A DNA stretch of 64,000 nt from Rhea pennata (Eukaryota; Chordata; Aves; Rheiformes; Rheidae). Positions 1-10,990 of this stretch are shown here, one piece after another. Under the pieces are notes generated by a model. It ran no database searches and was not told the DNA's origin. It saw only the letters and a program-made list of their open reading frames with translations. The DNA lies in the NCBI RefSeq assembly GCF_028389875.1, contig NC_084702.1:66065582-66129581 (forward strand), read 5' to 3'. Position 1 is the stretch's first letter, and every line of letters begins with the position of its first letter. Position numbers and translations under genes: made by a program.

Positions 1-3000
1 GTCAATAATTTATGATGTCAGCTGTGGGGTTTTTTTATGTTTTATCAGATGAGGTGAGATATGTCAGCAAAATTGCATTTTGTGGGTATAGACAGATTAT
101 GCTTGATATTTTACTATATCAGCTATTGTGTGCATACGGTTTATGCAAACCCAGCCTAAATATTTCCTTAAGTATATTAACTGGACTCATGGTCTTTAGT
201 TGTGGAGTTAGCTTTCTAAGCATTCTTGTGTAATACAACTATTTCCAAATTTCCTGTTTTAATAATAAGAATCTGAGCTCCAAGCTAGAGGTAATACTCC
301 TGTTGTGCTACGTACAAATACGATATTCCCGTTTATGGTCTGTAGTGGTTTGATCCTTTAGAGGTTTGAAGGAGTGACAGCATACTGTGTTTTAGGTGAC
401 TGTATTCCAAGACAAAGAATATATGCAGATATTAATATTATTAGCATAATCCCCTTTTTCTGAAAATTATTAAATCATGTATGCAATCTCACAGGAAGTA
501 GTACTTTTGTCTATGTAATACTTTCGCGTGGAAGTTAAGCTGTAGGATTTCTGTTCAGTATTTTGTATTTGGAATTAACAGTTTGGAAAAAACAATCAAG
601 ATTTTGTTTCACGAAGTAGAAGAAACTGATAATTCCATTAACGCTGTGCTTTGTAAAATTTATAGTATGGAAAAAACTGTTGACGCTTTCTTGGAGTATT
701 TTGTAAGCAGTTCGAAAAACATTATTATTCTGACAAAAATATAGTTTCTAATTTTAAATTAAAGAAAGAGATTTAGTTGAATGGAGTTTATGCTGCTGCT
801 TTGATTTGTCACACTTGACCTGTAGCATATTTATACCTACACTGTTGTGCCTGGGAATGTGACTTGTTTTTGTACAGAGAGTAGTCATTTTTATCTGTAA
901 AAGTCTGCAGACTGTTTAGAAAGAATAGTTATGCCAGCAGTGCTGGCCCTTCTCACTAAGGTAGTCCAAACCTGAGTTTAGCTTCCTGTTCTGTGTTCCT
1001 GCTCAAAGACACCCAGCTTGTTTTCTAGTTGGCATTCTTGCCTTTATTTCATTTGTGGTGAATAATTCTCAAAGGTGGTATTCATTTAGGAATCTTCTTT
1101 TAAGTTCATAGTGATTTTCCTATATGTTTTACGTACGTGTATATAATACTAGTAGCATAGCAGTGTAAGACTATAGAACTGACACAGACCTCTGTTGCTT
1201 TTTGAATTTATACATCTCTGCTTATCTATACTAAAATTATTAATTGATGGGATTAAATTAAAAAGTATCATTGGATGTGACTTGTATTATGTTTCATTAG
1301 AGCAGGAATCTTTAAGGCACATGGCTACAAGGAAAAATCTGTTCAAATAAATTCTTGATATTTTAAAATGCAATTCCTTAAAATAGAAGGCTGAAAACGC
1401 ACTTTTCTGACTTTATGGCATTGATTTTATTATTTTTGTTTTTTCCATCTTTATTTGTGCCTTTCTGTTATGTTACAGCCTGATTTTTTTTTCTTTCTGC
1501 AGATCTTCTAGGCTCTAGTTGAACTTCTAGATCTCAAGTTACTTTCAGCTTAATTATATTTACTCAGGAATTCATTAGAAAGATGTTGCTTCCTTCTGTA
1601 TCTTGAGTATTCAATTTTCATGCATGTTTTGTAGAGAGTTAAAAGCTTTTTGTAGTCTCTGTCCTTACTATTGCCTCTGTTCTTTTATTTAGGTGTGGAA
1701 TGAACTGGGCAAAATCTTTCCTACATTGATGGAACTGGACAGGATTCAGCAGCCACAGAGGTACAACTCTGAGGCTTAGACCACATTTCCTACTGGAATA
1801 AGTCAAGGCAGCTGGAATGGAGGGGGGGAGAAAATAATAAAGTATCCTCCTAGTTCCAGGGTAAGTTTGGCTCTGAATGTTCGAATGCTTTTTAAGGATA
1901 TGTTGCTGCATCAGTTCTCCCTAGAGAGGAGGCTTGTACAGGATTTATCTAGGTCTCAAATCTGATCTGATGTGATGGCTGTATTGAAGTAATACTTTTA
2001 AGGACTTTGTTTCATTTGTTCCTTCAAATGGCATTTATTCAGAAGTATAGTGTATTTTGTAAAGTTATTGTAATAAATTACATTTCTAGTGTTCAAGAAA
2101 CCGTTTTATTTACGTGATTATTCAGAAGAGACACAGTCATGGTTAACAGACTCTAAACTTGACCTGCTTTTTCTCATCTGTATGCAAAGCCTATGTATTA
2201 TTCATGCTTTCTTCTTTCTGTTCTTAACGTTTTTCAAATAAATGCTTCAGTGAGCTTTTTTCTATAAAAATCAATGCCTATAGTTGAGTCTTGTAGATAA
2301 TTCTGCAATAAACCGGCATGTAGATAAAACAGAAAAAAGATTTAATGTGTTATGGACTTATAAAAGTTAATGACACATTTAAAATCGTAAAATATTATGT
2401 GCCAACAATGTTAGAAATAGATTATTTTTAATGAAAATTTAAAATTAGTAAAATCCTTTTTAGAATAACATTTAACCTGATAGAATTGTTAGCAGAAAGG
2501 ACATTATGTTTATCAAAATTTAATTTACAGCACTGAAACAGGAACCTCTTGAGCAGAACCTATTTTCAGACCGTCATTTCAAAGCCTACATACTGTCTAT
2601 CTCCATGGCTTCCCAAAAAGAGAGAAAAGCATAAAAATTTGACAGTTAGAATTCATAGTGTTTTAAAGTCTGCTTTTTAGTTATTATTTAATGTAACAAA
2701 GCTAGGGAGTGCATCAATTATGAGGATTTTTATTTGGAATTCTTTTTTTAATTATCACAGAAATGAGTAATATCTTTATGACCCAGGTATTCTACAGTTT
2801 CTTGTTGTGTGAGGTTCTTCTGATTTAATTTGAAGTTTCATTTGAGGTGCTAGGCAGTTACTTAAGGAAAGGGTAATTATTCTCAAAAAATCACTTTACA
2901 CCGGAGGGTTTTGTAACCATCACAGAGTATATATAAATATTTAAGGACTTCTAAATGATAGAAATCAGTCATTAATACTAACATTAATGTCTTTCTTTTC

Positions 3001-3416
3001 AAATCAGTAAACAGGATTATTTATTTCATCATTTGGCTTTTATTTCTTTCAATGTTTTGCCTTTTCTGCAAGAGGAACTGTTTTTAAAGTAAATGTGGCA
3101 AATGTTGGAAGAGTCTTGGAAATAACAGTAGGCATTACTGCTGAGCACACGCTGAGGAAAAGCACATGTAGCTTTGCTCTGTAGGGAGTTAATTTTGATT
3201 ACTTCTGCTTGATTGACAAGTGGTCTTCAGGTTTGTGTTGATCCTAAATACTGAAGATACTTCAGTAGTGTCATTTTTCTTAATGCTTATTCTTCATACC
3301 ATTCTCCAGGATGAACTCTGAGTTGCTTAGAGGGGGGTACCAGGGTGGAAATACGTACATTTATGAAGTATGTTTTTCGTTCAAACTTTTCTTTCTGTTC
3401 TCTCTGACATTTACAG
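1..3416 (+). other. TMEM267: 5' intronic/UTR region of TMEM267
   Basis: This is AT-rich non-coding DNA upstream of the first coding exon of TMEM267. No open reading frame in it resembles a known protein. It is probably the 5' intron(s) of the gene, whose promoter is not visible and should lie left of the window. The one piece of structure I can support is the candidate 5'UTR exon at 1693-1860, listed separately. The stretch ends in a pyrimidine-rich tract and AG acceptor at 3415-3416. Confidence 0.5.
1693..1860 (+). other. TMEM267: candidate non-coding 5'UTR exon of TMEM267
   Basis: A 168-base stretch lies between an acceptor-like T-rich tract ending in TTTAG (AG at 1691-1692) and a consensus donor CCAGG|GTAAGT (GT at 1861-1862). 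It precedes the coding exon of TMEM267 on the same strand, as expected for a spliced leader exon. It has no long open frame. Splice-site appearance is the only evidence; a chance pairing of sites cannot be excluded. Confidence 0.35.
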
Positions 3417-3804
3417 AACAACTGAAGTTACCGAGGACAATGCACAGCGTATATCCTGATGACACTCAGTGTGCAGCGACATGGTTTTTGCAATGGCATC
3501 TGAGACTGAAAAGGCCCATGCTCTTCTCCAAACTTTCAGCACAGCTTCAGTTATTTCTAGTCTATGTTTGGGAATATTCTGCTTTGTAGTGGACAGACTT
3601 TTGCAGTTTTCCTTCATTCAGCAAAATGACTGGCTCCGAGCCTTCTCTGATAATGCAGTGCATGGTATACTAGGAATGTGGTCCTGGGCAATAGTGATTG
3701 GACTCAGGAAGAAAAGTGACTTCACTGAAGTCACTCTGGCTGGCTTCCTCTCCTCTGTTATTGACGTGGACCACTTTTTTCTTGCTGGCTCTCTGTCATT
3801 AAAG
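3417..3804 (+). CDS. TMEM267: TMEM267 first coding exon (5'UTR 3417-3492, coding 3493-3804)
   Basis: The acceptor AG is at 3415-3416 after a pyrimidine tract, and the donor AAAG|GTAAGT has its GT at 3805-3806. The exon encodes residues 1-104, ending Ser-Leu-Ser-Leu-Lys in phase 0. The short 5'UTR part holds an out-of-frame ATG at 3440 whose frame runs past the main start to 3589, and another ATG at 3459 with a short frame stopping just after the main start. Upstream-ORF control of translation is therefore possible. Confidence 0.9.
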
Positions 3805-6800
3805 GTAAGTAAATTGATTAGTGATTGCTAATTTTCTGTGTTCATTGTTAATGACTGTTTACCGTATTAGTTCTTCTACCACATGCTATACAAGGAAGTT
3901 TAAACAATAATTAGATAATAATTAGATTTTTTGGAGGACATATGGGAATTTCTACTTTGTATGCAGTTGCTGTGATTATAAAATCCCACAGAAAAATGAT
4001 GTGTAGAAATCTCTGGAAAACAGATCATCCGGTCTCTATTTTGTCACTTTGTCAGTTTTACTGAGAAGTAGCCAGTCCTAACTATTCCCCCCCAGCCCCG
4101 ATGAAACTTGCAGATATTTTCCATCAGATTAAGATTGCTTCAGTGTTGGTTACTCGTGTTTATAAATTGCAGAGCAGAAATAGCAGGCAATATATGACCT
4201 GTTCAGTTCTAAAGTAATCTAAGTTTGTCCTAAAATATAATTGGTTGCAGAAGAAACTCAAGCAAGTGTCAAACTTGTTAATAAAAGCAGTGAGTGAGTT
4301 GGTTGCTGTTCAGGAATATACATGATCATCATTATTCTGCAGAATTACTTGTTAGGATGGAATTCCTCAATGGAATTAGTATAGCCAGATCAAGGCATTC
4401 TGTCAGTGGTTCTCCAATTTGTGTCTGTCTTATTCCTACTCCCCCATAAACGTGCTTACATTTGTCCTTGTCTTGCCAGCTTCAAGCATTTCTACCAAGC
4501 TTTTGCCTGAGTATAACAGTCTGCTGTATACTCTCCAAAACACACGCGCTTTCCCCAGGCTGCAGCAGTGGCAGCCCACACCATACTCGCTTTAACCCTG
4601 CTCTCCAGATTCCCTCCATCAGCTTGTGGCAGATGCTGTTGCAGCTGGCTCGTGGACTCCTTAGCTAGAGCCCTGGCACTCTACTTGTTACCGCAGATTA
4701 GTTCTGCTCAGAAGCACAATTGCTCACATTCTGATTGTGTTGGTGTTGCTAGCAGACATATACATGTGTGTATACTCCTCCCAAAAATGTACATCCGCAC
4801 TTCCAGACTGAGCTGCTCTTTGCTCAGGGAAGGCTGAAAAGATGGCAGCCTTTGTCCAGCAAGTTGCCGGAACATACTTTGATCCTCTTCCCTTCTTTTC
4901 TCTCCTTCCCCAGTTTATTTGGAGTAGTGTTAAACTCTTTGTGTGGATGACAGAGGAAATAATGCCAAGAAGTGGAGACAGGAGAGGAAGGAAGGAGATG
5001 GAAGGAGAACTGCTGTTTTGTGTAATTCTTTAATTACAGAGGAACTGTGCAAAATTGTTTATCCATTTTTTTAAACTTGGTAGGGATGATGAATGCAAGA
5101 AGCATTACTGCTTGTGATAGAGATCTAAAAGTTAGGCTTCTGACAGGAAAATACTTTATCTTCTTTGTTTATATATAGCATCTGTAGTTGCTATAATTAA
5201 AAGATACTCACGTTTCTTTTGTTCTTTTGGCAGAACTTTTGATCTGATCACTTTCCCCTTTAATCAACCACAATGATTTTTACAGCATTTCCATAAGCAA
5301 AAGGAACAGAAAAGGGGGAAAAATTACTTCTCTGTCAAAGATGAATAATGAGACCTGTAAAACACTAGATTTTTACATTAATAACACTTTAATATTGTAT
5401 ATAAATCTATTTTTCTCTTATTTTGAAATCAGTAAACACTCAATGAATACCTAGTTACTAAAACTATTAAAAACTATTAATTGTTACAGCATTCTTAATA
5501 GTTCTTGCATTTGTTATCAAAACCTGTATTTTCCTTAATCACCACCACTAGATGGCGTTCTGCAACAATGTCAGTTTAGAAAGCTGATTTTTTTTTAATC
5601 CTAGGATTGTAGGAAAGAATTGGGATGGGTCCTTTCTCCTTACTTTCTTCAGTGAGGCAAGATTAAATACACTTGCACTTCCCATGACGCAGAAATTTAT
5701 CTAGCCTGTTCGAGTGTCCCAAAGTAAATTACTGCAACATCATCAGTTAATTTGTTCCTGTGGGGTTTTTTTTTCAGTTCTTAAACACCTAGAAATTGTT
5801 ATTCTAATACCCACTTAAGTAATCTTTGTTGGCAGTTTGGTCTTTTTTCTTATTCTCTAAAACTTCTTTGGGAGAGACAGTTGACAGTTCTTCTCTCTCA
5901 AAAACTGTTTTACAAATTAGAAATACAGGATCTTCCTGCAGAAGAATAGTTGGGCCCTTTAATAGCCCAACTTACACAGCAAAAATGAGAAGGCAAGTTA
6001 CCCAAAGAGCCTGAAGACCTTTCCTAATTACTTTCCTACTTAACTCCTCCCACTTGAAGTATGTTAACTGGGTTAATAAAGGAGGTTTATTCTGCATACA
6101 AATACTGTGCATCTTCTGTGCATCTCTAGACCCTTACAGCTATAACAGCTTTACTCTTATAACTTGTAAAAGCATTATGCCTTCCAGAAAGTCTCTTTTT
6201 GACTAAATAACTCCTCCAAAAGGCCAGAGGGCCTGGATTTATGTTTTCTAGACTTTGGTCTCCTTTGGATAGACTCTTGCCTAAAAAATCTTTAAAGGGT
6301 TTTGTCCCAAACTGCGTATGGTATTTTAGGTGAGGCCTTATTTGAGGCAAGCAGAATAGGGTAATTTTCCTCATGCTGCATGAATATTGCACTTCTGGGG
6401 GGGGGCTGTTTGTTCATTTGTTTTTAGAAGGGGAAAAAAAATCTGTTACAGGTTTTATGTCTCCTTGCCAGACCAGCACAGTCTAGTGTTTAGTTTGTGA
6501 TCTAATGTAATCCCCATATATTCTCTGCCGTTTTGTTGCCTGGCTAGTTAGACCTGATTTTTATATTTGATTTTTCTTTTTTCAGCTTATTATGATGTGC
6601 CTCTCAGTTTTGTCTCATGATTCCAGACTCTTCCATGTAGCAAGATGATTTTGAATTCTGATCTTGTCCTCTGGCAACTCCTGTTGCAACTGAAGTATTC
6701 TCCTATGATTTTTTACTTTGAGTTACCTTTTTGTTAATTGTTACTTTACCAATCCCATTCTACCTCTTCAGTCTGCTGGCTTGAGAGTTACTGATTTAAA

Positions 6801-9800
6801 AGACTACAATGTTTGGTGAAGCAACACGTTACTAAGAAATTAATAATCTAATTAACTAAGCATAGCACTATTTCTAATTTATAATTGCAGCACTTTTCAC
6901 AATAGTGTACACAATTATAAAGCTATTCATTATCACTCTAAAATCTGATGATGGGTTACTTTTTTTTAATAACCCTTCCTTTCACCATAAGGCAATATTA
7001 TCATCTATCTTCACTTGCTGCTCCCAGACTCCTCCAGCAGAATTCCATCTACTTCTGTTACTGCCAGCACAGCCTGCTGTTTGGCTTTTGGGCTCTTTTG
7101 CATAGTTTCATCATTCTGGAGTTCTCAGGGTAGATAGTCACCTGTGGTATTTATATTCTTCCTCTGATGAGTACTTGTACCAAATAGTGTGATCTAGCCT
7201 TTTACGCATGTTTCTTTTCTTTTTTTTTCCTTTTTTTTTCTTTTTTTTTTTTTTGAAACAGGTATAATTAGATAAAATCTACCAAATTTTGCTGCTTAGA
7301 ATTTGTAGTTCCGTGTATTGTGTATATATACAAGCACACAAGAATCTAATGGGGAGTTTGTTGCACTGAGTAGTCCTAAAGGTGGAAATTAGTGCAGCCT
7401 GCCATCATTCAAGTTAGAAAACAGGTGTGCAGAAATTGCTATTTTGCTGCTTAATACTCACTAGCTCCTGAAAGTATACTAAATGCAGTTGGCAGCAAGT
7501 AATCAGGACAGATTGTATCAGGAAACATTCACAACAGAGCTGGTTGATGTGCCACTGGTGATCTAGCCTGGGCCGCACAGGAGCGTTTCTGTAACTGGAG
7601 AATAAGCGTGGCACAGCGAATTTAAAATTAAATGTACAGGTCTGGAATTAGCCCCAAAACTTACAACTTCATGTACTTGTGAGACTTGTGAGATATCACA
7701 GAATGAGACTGAGGGAGCTCACATTGTTGTTGCCTACCTACAGCTTCTCATTGTAATATGAGAGGTGCTGGAGGCACAGGATCTTCAAGAAGATCTTACA
7801 CCTTGGTTGAACATTTTAGGCGTATGGAAAGGTCATTTGTGTTGTGAACAGATTTTGTTAGTGACTGCAGCCTGACCTTTCCTATCGTAAACTTCTCCCC
7901 AAATCTGCAAACTCTGTACTGATTCATTTTTCCAGGGAGCTTAAAGGCATGAGAGACTTGTACTTGTTTGTTAAGACTTGATGATTTCTAGGGCCAATGA
8001 ATCTACTTGTTAGGAGTAAGAGAAAGTGTAAGAGTTTATATTTCCAAACAGAAATATGTGGGCTTGGCAACTCAAGGATATAACTGTTCTTCTAGCTACT
8101 AAATGTAAAAAAGAAGACAGATCATGAACATGGACAATAACTTTTCAGAAACCTGATGACCATAGTGCAATTATAAAATAGGGTTTCTGTTTCAAAAATT
8201 GAGCAACATGGTTTGCCTTACAAGCAAACCCCTACTTCTATATGAAAAATTATCAGTCATCACCTCCCCTGAGCTACTAAGTTGCTTAAGTAATCAACAT
8301 TCAAATTATCCCTATGCGCTGAGTTTGTGGTTACCACCTAAGCTCCATAGGGCAGAGGTAAAAGAACCATTTGGGTTTTGCCATTAGAAGTTTTTTTTCT
8401 TTTTTTTTTGGTCTCCCTGAAGCGCAGAAACAGTGACCAGCGAATAGGATCTCTGCCAAAATGTATCACTGTCCAGGACAGTTCTACAGAAAGAGATTCC
8501 TATGGACTTTTTAGACTTTTGCTGACCAAAAAATGTGACTACCGTGTAGGCTAGGTGATAAACAATTTCACTATCACAAGATCATGCTAATTTATTCTCT
8601 GAACAATCTGCTTGTATGGGGGGAGGGAAAGAACACCTTACAAAAACTGTATCTTTTCACTAAGTTAAAAGAGTCAGTTCCATACCATGACAGTTAAGTT
8701 GTTGAGAAAGTTTTATGAGACTTCTACTGGATTGTTTTTGTATTTGAGAGCTTTTTCCCCATCACTTGCTCAAGAAAGTCACAGGCAAGCATGTGGTGGG
8801 AAGCTAGTAGAGCAAAGCTTTTTGCAAGATTTCTAGCATAGCCTGTGCCCTTATCTAAAGCCAGTTGTATCCCAAGAAAGCCCATAACTTCCCATCTCTG
8901 CATTTCTTGGCTAATGTTGAGACATCTTTCTTCCTTTACATCTGTTTCCTCATAGAGAAGGCAGGGTTCAAGCACTTTTCTAAAATACCCACAAGAACTT
9001 GAAGCTGTTTCTCGGTTCCACAATTGCAGGTACAATAGTAGCTAAGTCCTGCAACAGTTAACCCAGGTGTGCGTTGATGGATTACTGTTAATATCAAAAC
9101 CCCTAGTCACAAGTTATACATATGTTGACTTTTGAACATCTTTTCCTTGTCAATAAAGAATACTTTGCCAAGGCAATCAAAATTTATGTAAATTTCATAA
9201 TTTTTTAGTATGTATGGTATTAGACATTACTGCTTTGTATTGCATATTGGCAAACCAGTATATTACAGATGGTAATTAGTGTAATATACAGTGTCTTTTT
9301 GAACATAAATGTCAATAAAGCTTACTAAATATTTCAAATGTGTGGTTGTTTTATCTTTAAATTGTCTTGAAATGATGCATAGTTGGTGTGGTATACTACA
9401 CGGGTTCACATATACCACACAACTAAATGCCAAATAGCATACTTCATCTCCCTCCTCCCTGTTTTACTATTAGTCCGGCTTAGTAGGATGCATGATTCAT
9501 ATCATAAGCTAGAAAGCCTGACCCACCACCTGCAGCTCTGCTACTGGTACAGCAGCACACAGCTCTCATATATTTGAATATTTGTATTGTTGATTTTGAT
9601 CAACTAAAGTGGAAAGGAAGAATACCTTTTTCTTTGCACTTTCATTCAGTCACTTGATAATACACCTCTAAACATGCATAAAGCATTTTTTTTTTCTTGT
9701 CATGATTGTAGCCATCGCCAATTGTATTTTTCTTTTCTGCAGGCTGCTCTGACTCTTCCACAAAGACCACTTCTTCATTGTTCTACTGTGATTCCTGTTG

Positions 9801-10078
9801 TGGCTCTGACATTAAAGTTTATTATGCACCTTTTCAGGCTTAAGGACTCATGGTGCTTTCTTCCCTGGATGTTGTTCATATCCTGGACTTCTCATCACGT
9901 CCGTGATGGGATTCGTCATGGCCTCTGGATTTGCCCAGTTGGAAAAACGCCGCCTTTGCCATATTGGTTGTATGTGGCAATTACAGCATCTTTACCTCAT
10001 CTATGTTCATTCATTATGTACTTAACAGGGACTAGAGAATTAATGTCTATAAAACATGGAATCCACATTGATGTATAA
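3493..10078 (+). CDS. TMEM267: TMEM267 (C5orf28), multi-pass membrane protein, complete CDS in two exons
   Basis: Joining 3493-3804 and 9743-10078 gives a 215-aa protein, the same length as the human protein I recall, with a phase-0 intron of about 5.9 kb. Its molecular function is not established. About five to six hydrophobic segments are visible (near residues 14-36, 55-71, 79-97, 118-134, 141-153 and 178-199), so it is a polytopic membrane protein. Conserved polar motifs sit at membrane borders: Asp-Val-Asp-His (91-94), Arg-Pro-Leu-Leu-His (112-116) and Ser-His-His-Val-Arg-Asp (154-159) followed by His163-Gly. Together they recall the metal-dependent hydrolase family YdjM/DUF457 (inference). 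The ATG at 3493 was chosen because it gives the MASETEK start known from human. An in-frame ATG at 3481 would add four residues. CCL28 and HMGCS1 follow on the same strand, as in mammals. Confidence 0.95.
5545..5556 (+). promoter_or_regulatory. CTCF-like motif, forward orientation
   Basis: CCACTAGATGGC fits every position of the commonly used CTCF core CCASYAGRKGGC and is followed by GTT. It lies in the TMEM267 intron. Matches of this length occur by chance, so occupancy is inferred only. Confidence 0.4.
7211..7254 (+). repeat. T-rich tract in TMEM267 intron
   Basis: Nearly all T with a few C interruptions. Simple repeat. Confidence 0.85.
9743..10078 (+). CDS. TMEM267: TMEM267 last coding exon
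   Basis: The acceptor TTTTCTGCAG ends at 9742. The exon encodes residues 105-215, beginning Ala-Ala-Leu-Thr and ending Ile-His-Ile-Asp-Val, then TAA. It carries the His116, His155/His156, Asp159 and His163 positions and the last three hydrophobic segments. Close match along its whole length to the mammalian C-terminal half. Confidence 0.93.
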   Translation, partial: AALTLPQRPLLHCSTVIPVVALTLKFIMHLFRLKDSWCFLPWMLFISWTSHHVRDGIRHGLWICPVGKTPPLPYWLYVAITASLPHLCSFIMYLTGTRELMSIKHGIHIDV

Positions 10079-10990
10079 GGATGATGGATCTTAGAAATCG
10101 CTTGTATTAAAACATAAGCTATCTATCACTGGAAAGGCTTCATAGAAACACATTTCATGAATGGTAATAATGTCACATCTACACTTTCCCCTTGTAAAAT
10201 ATGTGGTCTTCCATTATGGTTTCTACGTAGCTAGCTGATTTATAAAGTACTCTGTAGTAATTAGGTTTCTTAAAATTCTGTTCTTACTGACATGGTGCTG
10301 ATCATCTGATAACCATTCACTCTGGATTTGTGTCCTGCCTTTGAATAATACACTTCATCCATGTAACTGATGATAACTAGCATTTGTATAGCACTTGGAA
10401 AATGTACTGTATGAATGCTAAGGGTTAGTCAGAATTTATTAGTGTGTCACTTCTGTGAATCATCAGTTAGACTTTTTAGGAATTATTTGTTTTTGTGCTG
10501 GATTCCTGTATTCAATTATTTTTTTTAAATGATGCTTGTATTTCACAATGTTCAACTGCATATCTGCACCTGTTTGAACACTGACTGCTGTAATACTGTG
10601 TTTATATTGAATTCTGTTCTTCCATAGTTGCTTGATACTCAATTTGCAGACTATTATTAGCTATTATTTATGGCTAGGAGAAAATAGTTTGAGTACAGTA
10701 CTATGGATGTTGACCAATATGTTTAAAAATATACTGATTATGAATATTATTTAATTCAAAATGAAGGAGTTCTAGTTTCAGTATTTAAGGATAACATGTA
10801 AAGACAAATTTGTATTATAGTAAAATGCAAGCTTTAGGGAAGATTCAGTGCGACAGGAAAATTAAAATTGCTCGGAATAAGAGTTTGCTTTAGGGCCTTC
10901 CTGCTGTATTAATCTGTGTAGCACTTTCCATTAAGTGTAATATTATTATTGTTGTTGCAAAATAAAATGCATTGTTATTATAGCGAGATA
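10079..10990 (+). other. TMEM267: TMEM267 3'UTR
   Basis: Non-coding, AT-rich sequence follows the TAA. The first plausible end is set by the AATAAA at 10961-10966, giving a 3'UTR of roughly 0.9 kb. The end is an estimate; later hexamers exist (for example near 13,670 and 13,793). Confidence 0.55.
10961..10966 (+). terminator. TMEM267: candidate poly(A) signal of TMEM267
   Basis: A canonical AATAAA hexamer about 0.9 kb after the stop codon, followed within 30 bases by T/GT-rich sequence (GCATTGTTATTAT). No cleavage-site data are available. Confidence 0.45.

Larger units (their letters stand above)
3805..9742 (+). other. TMEM267: TMEM267 intron
   Basis: About 5.9 kb of AT-rich intronic DNA with no supported coding exon. 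Visible items are a T-rich tract at 7211-7254, a perfect-core CTCF motif at 5545-5556 (listed separately) and a 9-bp inverted repeat GTATATTAC/GTAATATAC at 9258-9266 and 9281-9289. The open frames seen here (62-103 codons) are not conserved-looking. Confidence 0.7.
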
